From Dromaius novaehollandiae (taxonomy: Eukaryota > Chordata > Aves > Casuariiformes > Dromaiidae), in the NCBI RefSeq assembly GCF_036370855.1, contig NC_088099.1:143919017-143983016 (forward strand): 64,000 nt of DNA. Reading direction: 5' to 3'. The notes beneath the pieces were generated by a model, which ran no database searches, had not been told where the DNA came from, and was given only the letters and a program-made list of their open reading frames with translations. The position numbers and the translations under genes are program-made. Below, piece by piece: positions 50,001 to 61,935 of this stretch. Numbering within the stretch: position 1 is the first letter of the stretch; every line of letters starts with the position of its first letter.

Positions 50001-52911
50001 TGCTATCAGCAGGCTAGGGATAGAGTTGGGAAAGAATAAGAAAGCAATTCCTTACATTAAAATAGGCAAGTAAATATTACAGTTTGTTATGTGTATTCTG
50101 GCAGTGCTTGGAGAACCCAGTGAAGGTAGGGGGTCCTGTGGCACTCAGCACTAGACAACCACCTAATAACAGGCTCCCTCATCATTTCTTAAAGAACATT
50201 GCAAGAGGTCATAAAGAAAGAGGGCTCTTCTGTTCAGTATTTATCATTAGGGCTGAGGGTTCTTCAAGGACTCCCCTCCCCTGCAGGCTGAGGTCAAATG
50301 AGAACACAAATCTCACTGATAAGGTTGTCAAAACATGCCAATTATATGTCAGATACGATTAATGAGGAAGATAACAGTGATGTGAGAGGTCATGAGGAGG
50401 AGACTGCTAACCTAGTTATAAAAATGGAGAATATCTTAAAGAAGTCAGCAGAGCCAAGCCAGACTGAAGAAGTTTACACTGCACAGCAAAAGTCAAGTCC
50501 AGATGCTGGTGCAGAAAACTTTGCTAGTGGCCTACAGCCCACTACAGGAGGGCCTGGACTATCTGCAGGAAAGCCACCCTTCTGCAACATCCACATGATT
50601 TCAGGGTAACTTCCAGAGACACTAGTGGTTTCACTGCATTAAGCAGGTTCCCTGGATACTGATTTTTGGCCTGGACACCTATTTAGTTGAACTACCCTAT
50701 GAATGATGGGGGGAGGTATCCTTAAAGAGTTTAGTTCTTTAGAAGCAAATCATGTCCTGTTGTGCAGCAATCCAGGGCTATAGCAGGGAGATGAAATCCA
50801 CACGCACACACACCACTTGCAGATTTACAAGGACAGCTAAAGGGGCCACAGCTTCCCCATTTCTCATTAGCATTGGCTGTTGTGCCATACATGTTCCAGG
50901 CCACCCAGGAATGGCCATCGGCTCCTATCATTCAGATTATGGTTGTTTCCAACCCCACACATGTTTGCACAAGAAAAGGCTGGAGGCTGAGGTGGAGAAG
51001 AAAGGGAAAAGGCTGGGCACAGTGTACTGCACTTCTGTATCAGAGTGAATAGGTGAAGGGCAGGACAGGTTTTACCATGCTCTTTCAGCCATCCCAAAGC
51101 ACCTATCAGCATGATTGAGAGGTCATGTAGCAGGGGAGAACATTGCCCACGCCTGAGGAGAAAGCGAGACACACAGAGGAGCTCTTGCTTTCCTGGCCCG
51201 TAAGTTCTCATCCGCGCTGCTTCTGAGCTAGAGCACTCACGTGCTGCTTCAGGCACAAGACTAGTTACTTCACCCCAGTCGCAGCCTGATTTATTGCCTT
51301 GTTTTTGAGTTCACTGTTATGAAAGAGTTGCAGAGGACTGGAAAGGGCAGACCCTAGCAGCTCAGCCTGGGCCTGAGCTCCCTTGGGCCCTTTGGCTACT
51401 GTGGCCATCAACAGGTACGCACTGTGGTGGACACTCAGCGGGCAGGCCGGCACCCTCAGCAGCCCTGGTCCGGACTCCCTTCCCCGCCGCACTAATGCTC
51501 TCCTCCCCCCCCCCGGCAGCTCTCCTGGGTCCTGGGAGCTTTGCCCTTTCCACAGCTTTGGCTCAGATGAGGAACAAGCAGAGGAGAAAGCAAGTGCTTT
51601 GCCCCCATGTAAACTGTCAGTGGAGCTGTACTGACGCACAACCCTGACACAAATACACAGAGGTGCAATTTCCACACAACTTTACTCCACACAACTACAA
51701 ACTGATGCTGGGAGTTTGGGTCACTGCAGGGCAGTAGGTTACTGGCCACCAACAGCAGAAATTTGGGTTCATCTTTTATGCCAACAAAGCCTCCATTTTA
51801 GTTTAAGCCTCTCTCTTCTCTTTCTGCCTTGCTACTCCAGACCAAGTGTGCTTTCACCTACTGAAGGCTTCATGTGATTGAGTCAGATGAAAACCCATTT
51901 TTCTTGAGCTGTCAGAAAGGCACATTCTGGAGCAACTGCATGTGTGGAATTTTCCATATGGTTGTGATAAGCAGCCCTTGTGCAAAGAAAAATAAACAGT
52001 ACGGCTTTTACATGGTACTGGAATTGCCCTTGATTATTTCCGCAACACCTGTACAGACCCTTAACCAAACTCTGGCTGCCTGCAAGTGAAACAGAGCATT
52101 TGATGCTAACAAGACAACCAAATGCCAAGCAGAGCTTTTAGAAAGCATTGACAAACAATACTGTAGTTGTTGGGATATTTAAAAGTGTCTAGAACAGCTG
52201 TAGCCAGCTAAGGCACATAAAAGGGAAAAGCAATTAAGTCACTGTTCACACCACTGATTTAATGCACACAAACTGGAGAACCAGGTGCCTAAATATCATA
52301 CTCCTGGCTTGTTTTTCAGCCCCAGATAACAGATTTCCTGTTCCGTCCCGGACATGGCAGAAAAAAAAGTGTGCAATGATTAACTGCAGCGGCTGTGGAG
52401 TAAACGGTCATAATAATTCTAGTATGAGGGGTTATTTTCTTTGTTCCATAGAAAAAATCAAATGCAGTGTCCTATCTCTATTCAAGGGGAGCAAAAAGTC
52501 CAATTCCAAGTCAGTCTCTTGCCTCCTATTGTTTTCTTGAGTATATTTTAAGTTTCAGTGTTATCTGAATTATTTTTAGTTGGTGACAGGCTACGTAAGT
52601 CCCTCTCACCTGGAATCAGGATTCCACAGATTCCCGGATCCAAGCAGCAGGCGCCCTGCTGTTGCCTGGTAGGAGAAGTAGCCACAGCACAGACCCTGGG
52701 CATCAGTGCCAACGTATAGGCATCAGAGCGGTGGAGACATGTACATAGGTAAGGCTGACTTCCCTCAAACACACCTCTACTTCAGCAAATGGCACAGAAA
52801 GGGCGTATGTAGCAGTTGGCCCCATTTATGAGCTCAGCGGGGATGCTGTGTTTGCTGTATGAACCTGATCTCCCTAAATAAAGTGTCAGGCAGTGATATA
52901 AAGCCCTGAGC

Positions 52912-52990
52912 TAGAATCAAAGGGCTAAAAGGGGCCCCTGGGATCAGCGAGCCCAGCCCCTGACTGCCACAAGCATTGCGTCTTAATTCA
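52912..52990 (-). mobile_element. Old CR1 3'-end fragment, antisense (tentative)
   Basis: agaatcaaagggctaaaaggggcc, then gggatcagcgagcccagcccctgact: this parallels 'agaatcatagggttggaagggacc..ggtcatctagtccagccccctg', the antisense 3' end of older CR1s. Diverged, and no more than about 80 bp is recognisable. Confidence 0.55.
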
Positions 52991-54956
52991 GGTTATGGAT
53001 TTTCAGCCAGGATGAGAGGACACCTACTCCCTTCCCCTCACATCGCCCCACGGTACCGCAAGCCGCACAGTGGCCTGGGTGCTCGGCCCCTCTGTGTGCC
53101 TGGGAGCCGGACTCCCACCTTGCACCCACTTATCAGAGCTCTTCTGAAAGGTATCTGGGTATTTCTTTTTGTGTGTGTCCCTGAAAAGCCTTAGAATATC
53201 CTGGCACTCTGGTTCCCCAGCATTAAGCGTTAAGCTGGGCAAGGGAAGAAGGCTGGAAACATCCGTGCTCCTGTGGCCGAGCCTGTTATACGGGCCTCCC
53301 CTCCCGAAATCCTCAAGCACCACTTTCCTGCAGACACGTCTGCTACACGTCCTTCACAACCTGCCCCATGCCAAGGACTCTGTCCTCACTCATCTTCTCT
53401 CTGCCACATGCCTGAGCCTCTCTGTCGCTCATGACTCTGGCCTTTCATGCTACCATCCTCCACACTCCTTTCTCCACAACCTTCTGTTTTCAGAATTTCA
53501 TCTTTCTAGTCACCTGATGAGCATTGGGCTGCCAGTGCCAGCTCCACAGCCCACAGATGACCCAAAAGAGACAAAAAGTGAGTAAGCGCTGTGATGCCTA
53601 CACCTACATCTCCCTCTCTTTGCATGTATTGTAATATTGAACTGAAGGGTACCAAAAAGGTGCAGGCACAGGGCACTGTCCAGAGAGAGCTTGTGTCACT
53701 TCTATAAATTATGAGAAGGAAAAACTTATGGGGTGATGGTGGATGGTTTCCAAAATTGGCTTCAGTGCTCTTTTTCATCTGGCACTGCACCTCAGGTAGT
53801 CCTTAAAGACTGGAGCTGACAGCACACAGCAGCTTGGGGATCTCTCTGTGCATGGGCAGTTATTCAAAGGACACAAGAATACAAAGGGTCTTGCAATCAT
53901 GCACAAATGTTGGCATTTCCAGCTGAGTAGGGAACAGCTCTAACCATGTCTTGAAACAGGACAAAACCAAAGAGCCAAAATATTGGCCCAAAGGCTTGAA
54001 AGGAGACAAATTTCTTGCAAACCCTGCTTTTTCTGCAGTGCTAGCAAATTGTGCTTCAGAAATCCACCTACCTCTTCTTTAAGAAAAATTCACCTGACCC
54101 GTTCCATTTGTCACGGAAGGTTTCCAAACCCAAAGTGAGTGCAAACAGATGTGAGTATGCCAGAGTCTGTGAAAACCTTGAGGATCTTTAAGGGCAGTGA
54201 CAGGCCCACAGAAACACACTCAAGATTGACTTCAGAACGTAACAATGATAATTCCGACCTGAAAGTCGGTAATAGTGTCAAGGTAGGTGATTTTCATGAA
54301 ATATCCAGACAACTCACTCACTCCCCATCCTACAGTGACTCCTGATAACTTCTCAAGGGCCAACAGCTTGGAGTCTCCCTGCCTGGCTGCCAAAACCGTG
54401 AGGCCTCTGCTGCAGCTTCCATGATGTAACTCAGCATTTTTGCATTAAAATTCTATAGTGCAATGAAAATGAAATATTTAAGAGAAGCATAAAATTAAAT
54501 GTGATTTCAAACCAAGTCTCCCCAGGAATGTTGTACAAAGTGCATTATTCATTTTCATATTTAATTCATTCTGAAACTCCATTTGTGGATCTTCTGACAT
54601 GTGCTGGCCTGGAGCAGCACAGAATTAAGTTTTTTTTTTTTACCATGGGATGTACGGTGACCCAAACCACAGCATGGAAAGAGCTCAGAGAGCCATCTTA
54701 TACTTACTGGGAGTCTTCAACATAGCTATGGCCACATACACCATTACTCAGCATTTTGGGCCTGTTATCCAGGATTTAAGGGCTGTCTTGATATTCTCTG
54801 GCCTCATTTTTCAGCATGACTAAGCACCAAATGGAAGTTTTTGGGAGCTGGGCTTTGAAATTATAAAGAATTATTTGGTGATGGATACTGTGAAAAATAA
54901 GGGTGTTTCTCAAACTGTATACCCCAAGTTTCTGAATTTTTTATCTTAAGCTATCT
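52991..54956. other. Intergenic, no coding gene recognised
   Basis: Unique sequence with short open frames on both strands (such as 53169-53585, 138 codons) lacking recognisable content. T run near 54630-54641. Confidence 0.55.
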
Positions 54957-55055
54957 GTAGCTCAGTTTCCCATCGGGGATAGGCATTCCTCCCACCTCAG
55001 AGAGGTTGTTGCGAGCAGACACTCATGAGCACTCCACGATGATCGAGAGGAGCTC
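54957..55055 (+). mobile_element. MIR-type SINE relic, 3' half
   Basis: gtagctcagtttccc, ggggata, ttcctcccacctcagagaggttgttgcgag, atgagcact follow the MIR sequence 'cctcagtttcc...ggggata...acctcatagggttgttgtgag...atgag' in order with small gaps. Confidence 0.55.
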
Positions 55056-55424
55056 CAACAGCAATAAAGGAATGAGGAAACAACATTTTTTTCTCTGAAG
55101 TGGGGTTTAAATAGCATGCAGCAAATAGGATGTAAATTCATACGTGGAACAGTCGGGGAAAAACAACCTTGGCTCACTGCTCCGTAGGTTAGTACCAGTG
55201 ACAACATTTCACGTGCTGAACGAAGCAGTGATTATAGAAAAAGGAGAGTATGTGATCAGGTATTATCCATATGCAAAGGAGACTGAATTAAAGTGGCACA
55301 GAACTCCCCAATCCTGGTGTTTCCTATCTTTAGCTGCTTGACTTTTCAGCCTCAGTTTTCTTTGAACACAGATACTGGGTCATAAACTAATATTTATATT
55401 ACAGGAATACCCTCCCCTCTAGAC

Positions 55425-55512
55425 AAGACGCACCAGGTACAGATGCAGTGTCTGATCCAGCAAACTTACAATCTAAGGAGACTAAGAAAATATATAAGGA
55501 TGGAAGAGAAAT
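55425..55512 (-). mobile_element. MIR-like relic, antisense (tentative)
   Basis: accaggtacagatgcag, then aaacttacaatctaaggaga match the antisense end of amniote SINE relics ('...gtacaa...agcttacaatctaag...'). Short and diverged. Confidence 0.4.
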
Positions 55513-55534
55513 AAAATAGGCTTATGTGCGTAAG

Positions 55535-55672
55535 GTTTGTGTGTATATATACACACAAACACATGTGCACATGCACAAAATGCATTTGTTATCTATATAT
55601 GTAAATATATACTGATTGAAATGCTCAGGATTTAAAATACGTGTATATACATAAAATATATACAGAATTACG
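55535..55672. repeat. AT/TG/AC-rich simple sequence
   Basis: gtgtgtatatatacacaca, acatgtgcacatgcac and several tatatatgtaaatatata runs. Low-complexity DNA that can form AT-rich palindromes. Confidence 0.8.
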
Positions 55673-57388
55673 TAAGTCTGAGTATTTAAGTAAGCACTGC
55701 CTTTCCTCAGCTGCCTCTTAGCGTAGCAAACACACAGTGGCTGCTTCTCCTGCTGGTGTCGTAGCATCAGCAAGCTGTGAGAGGCAGCTCAGAGAAGGCG
55801 GCTTTCCACGTTTCTTCAGCGAGGTGCTCCACACAGAGGGTGAAGTGTGGGGACACCGCGAAAACACACATGAAAGAAATGGGCACATTTTCTGAAAGCT
55901 TCTAGGAAATTAAGTTTCTAATCAGGTCTGTTTGAAAATGTTTTGAAGAAGCATTTAAACGGGAAATGATTTTTAAATTTCTTTTATTTACTTATCTTTT
56001 GTAGAAACTGTCTGTTTTGCTCATTCAATTTTGAAGGAGGCAGAGTAAAATGTGGTTTTTTTTTTTTTAATCACCAAAATGATTTGTGTGTGCATTGCTT
56101 GAAAATTGAGTTACTGTATGAGTTTGAGCTAAATATCTAATCTGACGGTTTTGATTTCTCATCTATATAATGTCATTTACTCTCATCTGTTAAGGGCAAA
56201 AGCAGTAGTCAGTAGTTTGCAGCTCTTTTTGAGTCATGAAACACTAAATGTTTTCCAGTAGAAATACAAATCCCTCTACAGTGAAATGAAACCTAACCAC
56301 AGGACATTTCATTTTCTTACTGGGTGTTCAGTGAATCCCCTGGTCCCAGGTCGAAGGACCCCAAGCTGAAAGCCACTGCAGTGGTGTAATACCTTTTAAG
56401 AGTAACTACTTATTTTCTCAGAAGGACTTTGAGCTCTATAAGGCCCATTCAAATGGCTACTAGTGAGTAACATTTATTATATATGTGTATTTAGAGACAC
56501 ATGGCACTACTCTCACCCTTCAGGTCCTAGCAGAGGTGCTTTGTAAACAGCTGTGGGCTATTCCTGGGATCCACGTATTTCCTTGTCAGCCTGGTATGCA
56601 GCAATCCTCGCTTCTGACTTCCAGTGTGATTTGTTTCTGGAATTTTATTGATTCATTTTCGAAGCAGACACTTACCTGTTTTAACCAGCCTTAACAAAAA
56701 CTCAGCAGAAAGGTTTACAGGTGTGCCAGGCTACCCAGGCCGTCCTCAGAAACATTCGCCTGCTTTCTCGAAAGCCTGATTGCCCTGTGTACAGACCTGC
56801 AAAGCAAAGTGCCCGCACTGGTGACCGATGGTGTAACCTGCCCTGAAGAAAAAGACTGCTTTTGTGCCATCTGCTGTATTTAGCAAACCTGACTTTGTTC
56901 ATAGTCACCAGTGTAAATACGGAATAATTTAACTGAAATCAGTGGTTATACCAGTGACAAATTGGGATGTAGTAAGATTTGATTCGAGCCCACGGTGGTG
57001 AATACACAGCTGTTGACAAATGGACATACCACAAACCAGCGCCTCGGCTTTCAAAAAGACTGGGGAGCCCTGAATGTATGTACTGTATCTTTACCAGCTG
57101 AAGTCTGCCCTTGGAAATACCCGTCCTGATCCTATTAGTTAGCATTTCTCTACATTTTAATAGCAGCAAGTGTGCCCACCCTTCCTTCAGGACTTCTTAC
57201 GAAGCGGTGTGTGGAAGAGGAATGACTTTGCTGTGGGGGGGAACCCGGTGGGGTGATGAATGGAGGAGATGGCTCCTTCTGTGAGCAGGGAGGAAGAAAG
57301 GGAAGGGACTGGCGAGGGGAGGTGATCAGCCACATGCTACCTGCTTCCGAGAGACTTTGGGAGTCGCTTGGTTTTGTTCAACCTTATT
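55673..57388. other. Intergenic, no coding gene recognised
   Basis: Unique sequence with a T run at 56056-56067 and a G run at 57234-57240. Nothing recognised. Confidence 0.5.
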
Positions 57389-57823
57389 TGACAGAACTAT
57401 TTGGTTGCTTTACATTTCACACAGGCTTACAAGAACACACTTGCCAATCAGTACTGCAATGCACAGAAGTGGTCTAGCTCTCAGTTTGCAGCTCTGTTTG
57501 CTGCTGCACAGACTGGTATTAATGCTGCTAAGGTGTCTGCACCATCTGTTGAATCCTATCTGCATGGCACATACGGTTCAGAGTCAGATGTTGAGCACCT
57601 TGCCTTAAATCTGAAGTTGAAAGCATTTTCTTTCCTATAATCTGATATAATCTACTTGAAACACATGTACTCAACTCAGGAAGTTTCTAATATCGTATAT
57701 TCCTTGATAAAGGCACTTCCAAAAATATACCTGTGTGTTGCAGCATTTGCTAGAGGCACACTGATAAATGGGTACTCTGTGTCCTTTCAGTTTGCATTAA
57801 GATTGTAATGAATCATCAATAAA
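57389..57823 (+). other. Unidentified coding-like block with poly(A) signal (possible decayed exon or non-coding RNA end)
   Basis: After a TGA at 57389 one frame stays open for 82 codons to a TAA (57638-57640), then reopens for 55 codons to TAA TGA (57806-57811). An AATAAA follows at 57818-57823. A pyrimidine-rich acceptor-like sequence ending ttcacacag (AG at 57421-57422) precedes the middle of the first part, which reads AYKNTLANQYCNAQKWSSSQ and on to ESYLHGTYGSESDVEH. The composition looks protein-like rather than low-complexity, but I recognise no family, and there is no in-frame ATG at the start. It may be a decayed last exon, a retrogene fragment, the end of a long non-coding RNA, or chance. 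Confidence 0.3.
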
Positions 57824-60479
57824 GCTAATAACGTACTCGGTTTAATCTAATACTACAGCACAATGGCTGCACCCCATGCTTACAGCACAGGAATATACAA
57901 AAGTGATTAATTTTACACCACTGAAGCTAACTGCAGTTGAACCTCTCCAGGTAATGAAAGTTAGCTAAAGCAAGTGGTGAAAACCATCACTGGAGATTAC
58001 ACAGATGCTGACTTTTAAACAGCTGCGCCAGACTCAGTGTCAGTTTAAAAAAGAAGATCTATTGTATCCCAGGGAGCCCATAAAAGAGATACAACATCTA
58101 CCTATAAAACTGAACTATATGGAAGCATGTCTCAAACATGCACTGCTGCTTCCTAAGTCTTTTGTGGAGCAAGCTGTACATTTACCTTAGGAGCACACTC
58201 ACCGTATCTGCAGAGTAAACACAGACAGCGTGGTTCAAAAGTAATGGTAGACCTGAAGCCAGCCTCTTCATTGGTATGGACCATTACTGTTTTTCGGCAG
58301 AGCTGCGCAGTCATGGGCCAGCTGCAGTTCTGATCCACTTGCTCCCTGAAAGAGCAAGCTATGCACTGTCTTTTAATTCAAGTCAGAATGTTATATTCCA
58401 GCCTGCTATACACTGACATAGTATTCATAGACAGCCCTCCCGCATCAGGTGTCATATCCTATCCCAATGGAAAAATTCAGTAGAGCTTATTCCTCTGAGA
58501 GCAGAACCAAATTTAACCCAAATTTATGCTTCTCTGTGGATCACCAGTCTCAGACATTCACAAAGGCATTTACTGCTGCCTCATTAGCAACAGTGCTGCA
58601 TTTGCTGCCTTTTTAGCTATTGTGGTGTTGACCACAGCATAAGAAGCAGGACGGGACAAGACAGGCAAGGCAAGCAAGGCAAAGCAAGGAAGGGACAGGG
58701 CTGCATGACTGGCTTGTGCTTCTGAGGCCATCGAGCCCAGGCGATTCAAATGTTTCCAGCTCAAACACTAGCACTGTGTTACCCCTCTGCCTGGTGCTGG
58801 TTGGCAGCAGCAATGGCCAGGCTGAACCTAAGGGGTCTTCATGGAAACATCAGCTCAAGCCCCCACCCAGAACCTGAGGAGAACCATCTTTTTCCTGTCG
58901 GAATGCCCAGTGTGTCACATCTGCGAAGGAAAATCAAACAGATGGACTTGACCAAACAGGGCTTTATTGGGAGGAACTGAACAGCAGAATAAGCTCCTCA
59001 GAGACAAGCAGTGGTCTCCCAGATGCGGGTGAATAAGGCTTTGCCTCTTGGTGGAGGTCTGTAAGGCCAGCTGGCTGCTGGCCCCGCTGCGTAGCCTTGC
59101 GTAGGGTGGGGAGCAGGGAGCTGCTGCCACCCCGGCAGAGCGGAGAGGTCCTTCCGCAGGCGCCTCCTCAGCCTCCTGCAAACTGCAGTTCGGCAGTGTG
59201 CGGAGAGAGCGGCGTATCCCTGGCCTGGGAGGAAGGCCTGCTAAACAGTCTCTCGCTTGCTTTCCTTGCCTGTAATTTCTTTAGTTGTAGATGAGAAGCT
59301 ACAGCAGCAGATAGCATTACTGCTCACCTTACTCACGTGGGCTTGGTTTGCCCAGTGCTATCACAGCAAAAGGATACATGACACAACAGGTTGCAACACG
59401 GCTACTCTTCTCCCTTAGGCTACCAGGAATACGTCAAGCCAAAAGGTGGTGGGACAGAGCTGGCCATTAGGTCCCAGCGAGGTCAACAGCACCCAGGAAC
59501 ATTTACCACCTTACGGAGCTAGGCTCCTATGCCGCGTTCAGGAACAACTCTAAGGAAGCAACAGCTCAGCGGAAAAAGTAGTCACAAGACAGATAAAAAC
59601 ATTAGCAGAGATGGAAAAACACCAGGAAAAGAAAGAGTACTGTAACCAATTGAAATAACACTGAATATTGGAAAATTGATATTTATCTAGGACATGGCTT
59701 GTCAGAGCTGAACAACAGGGCTTCAGCAGAATTCCCCCAGTTCTGCCATCTTTTGGTTAAAGCTTTAAAGCTAATCTCATTTATTGTATTTATTTTAAGA
59801 ACCTCGTCCAGCTGGGCCATGGATGAGCTTTAAAGAGGAAGTTCATTGTGTCGATGAGCAGGGGACTGAGTTTTGCCAAAAACACAATTCTGCTGGCAGT
59901 TTGTTGAGCTTTACAGCGATAGTCATTTCGGATGGCTATTTTGAGCATTCTGCTGGAAATCTCTTATCACAGGGAGCATTTGTTTAAAGAAAGATTCTTA
60001 CAACCATTGAACATGGCTTTTTAATAGGGAAACTTTCTATAGAGTCATTTTGTCTCTAAACATGTCATAAACTCCTGTCAGCTACTTTCTTCCCTGTTTA
60101 GAGCTCTATAATGATAACAACAATAATAATAGATCATAAACAAATAGAAAAAGTCCTAGCCAAGTGAGTCCTATCCAAAATGATAGCACTTGCTCTGACT
60201 ACTGTCGCTGCTGTCTACAATTCCCTTCATCAGTTGACTGCTGTTAATGTCTCTTCTGTTCCTGTGCTCATTTTTTTGCCATTAGCCTGGCTTTCTTCAG
60301 CCTCTCTTTAGCTCTGCATAGAAGAGATTAAAAAAAGGGGGGGCGGGGGGGAGAAAAAAGACCCAACTGTTTGAGATGTTTTTTCTTGTTGGTGAGAACG
60401 TCTGTCTCTTCAGAGAGACCAATTAATGTTCTCATCATCTCTGGACCTAATCTAAATATGAATAAAATATCAAACCCAT
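57824..60479. other. Intergenic, no coding gene recognised
   Basis: Includes a short GGCAA-type purine repeat at 58650-58695 and a moderately GC-rich patch around 59090-59230. No gene or confident repeat seen. Confidence 0.5.
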
Positions 60480-61020
60480 CCTAAAATTGTTCTTTGTTCT
60501 TCTTACCACACTGAAATTAACTTTTTGACATGATGCCAGGCAGAACTTCAATACAAAATGCATGATTCCTCCCCCTTCTCTATTTGCATACTGAAATGCT
60601 GCTCCATGTGTCACTGGGCACCATTACTGTAATGCTGATGCCCAGCCTCCCCCCCAAAATCCTGACAGTCATGTTTAATAATGCCAAATTGTTCCAAAAA
60701 TATTTGGTTTTTTAGGTATCTGGATTATTACACATCATTTATGAACAGACACTTACTTTGATTTAACCACGCCTTTTTATTGGCTTAAGGAAAGGAGCTT
60801 GCAATACGCCTTGTACATGCCATAGAAAGATGTAGAAAATGTTGTACATGGGAATATTTGCAAGGTTCTTGCTCATTCCTGGCTAATTATGGTCATTTCC
60901 ACATGTAATTACCCAAATTGTTCTTGCAATCAACGTAATTGTGCTAAGTTGTTTAAAAATCAGCCTCATTAAGGTTTTGCCTGGTAAAACATACTGTTTT
61001 TCAAAAACTAAAATTTGATC
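60480..61020. promoter_or_regulatory. Candidate conserved non-coding element (unproven)
   Basis: Repeat-free, AT-rich sequence without open frames, rich in core homeodomain-type words: ctggctaattatgg near 60879, acatgtaattaccc at 60901, caacgtaattgtgc near 60933. A cctttttattggctt element lies near 60772. This look is typical of vertebrate developmental enhancers, and the block sits just before a CpG island. Pure inference: I cannot align it to another species. Confidence 0.25.
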
Positions 61021-61254
61021 TTATGTTAGCTGCCAACAGGACTTTAAAAGTAAATGGGTTTTCTTTGTCTTTGCCCTCTCTTTCCTGTGTGCCTGTGTGT
61101 GTTCTACCTTCACTGCAGCCCTGCTGTAGTCAGAAGATCGCCCATCGCCTCCTGTAAAAAGCTATTACATTATTGCACAGTTCTCTTTCATTTTCAAAAC
61201 TGCAAGATCTCTAGCTTTTATGGTTTGGGAATTAAAACAATGTTTTAAAATGCA

Positions 61255-61935
61255 AAGTGAACACTGAGCGCCGAGGTCGTGCTCGCCTGGGGCTGCCGAG
61301 GGCTGGAAGAGCCACGCTGGGAAACGCCTGCAGTGGCGCACACCAGGGCTCGTGGGCTAGTCGGCTTTTGGGTGGCATCAGACGCAGCTGCTGCCCTTCC
61401 CGCAGCGCCTGCAGCCGCCCTGACCCTCGCCGCCACGGCAGAGGCAGCTGCGCCAGGAGGTGACAACCGCCCGCAGCGTGGCCGTGAGTGCCGCGCTGAG
61501 TGCGAACGGCCGCTGAGCTGCCTCCGACACCCTTCGTCCAAAGGATGCTTTTTCACATCGTTTGCTTTTGCAATAAAAGCTATTTGCTTGTCAGTAGTCG
61601 GCACTCACTTTTCTCCCTTCTCTGTTTTATTCCAACCAAATTAAAGCATTTGTCCTGCTAAGGACATGCCAAGATGGGGATTTGTTCTAGCGAGGAGAGC
61701 CCAAAACAGGAGAGAAAGAGAGAAAATGTCACTAAATAGGGCCGTGCCCAGGGCCCGGGCCGTGATTTGGCAGCGCCGGTGGCCGGCGTGGGCACGCGGG
61801 GAGCGGCAGTGGGGCCGCTGGGGCATCCGCCGCGGGCCGGGCAGCCCGGCCACCCCGCGCAGAGCCAGGCCAGCCCGCGGCTCTCGGCCCACAGCCTGGT
61901 GCCGCAGGTGCGAGGGCAGTGCTTGACCCAAGCGC
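61255..61935. promoter_or_regulatory. CpG island in two dense blocks, candidate distal promoter
   Basis: By hand I count about 29 CpGs in 61258-61545 and about 25 in 61740-61935, close to what base composition alone predicts. Such non-depleted CpG marks unmethylated promoter-type DNA and contrasts with the CpG-poor flanks. An AT-richer piece (61546-61737) separates the blocks. A strong donor-like GTGAGT lies at 61484-61489 on the + strand, which could end a first exon. Ala/Arg-rich open frames here are the usual by-product of GC-rich DNA. Because RNF19A follows ANKRD46 in the same orientation in mammals, this may be a first exon or promoter for RNF19A or a non-coding RNA. Direction and target are inference. 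Confidence 0.6.

Larger units (their letters stand above)
43391..52911. other. Intergenic, no coding gene recognised
   Basis: GC content appears to rise in this part. Contains a C-rich run (45902-45926), an AG-rich patch (47032-47081), a C run near 51506-51516 and many short open frames on both strands without recognisable domains. The acidic-looking frame at 50298-50609 (103 codons) is the only one with protein-like composition, and I cannot assign it. Confidence 0.6.

Noticed and set aside
50298-50609. 103-codon + strand frame with acidic, protein-like composition
   Set aside because: No family recognised, no convincing splice sites or poly(A) signal; kept only as a note in the intergenic entry.
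61279-61644. 121-codon Ala/Arg-rich open frame and others in the CpG island
   Set aside because: GC-rich DNA lacks stop codons by composition; CpG-island frames on both strands overlap each other and have no domain.
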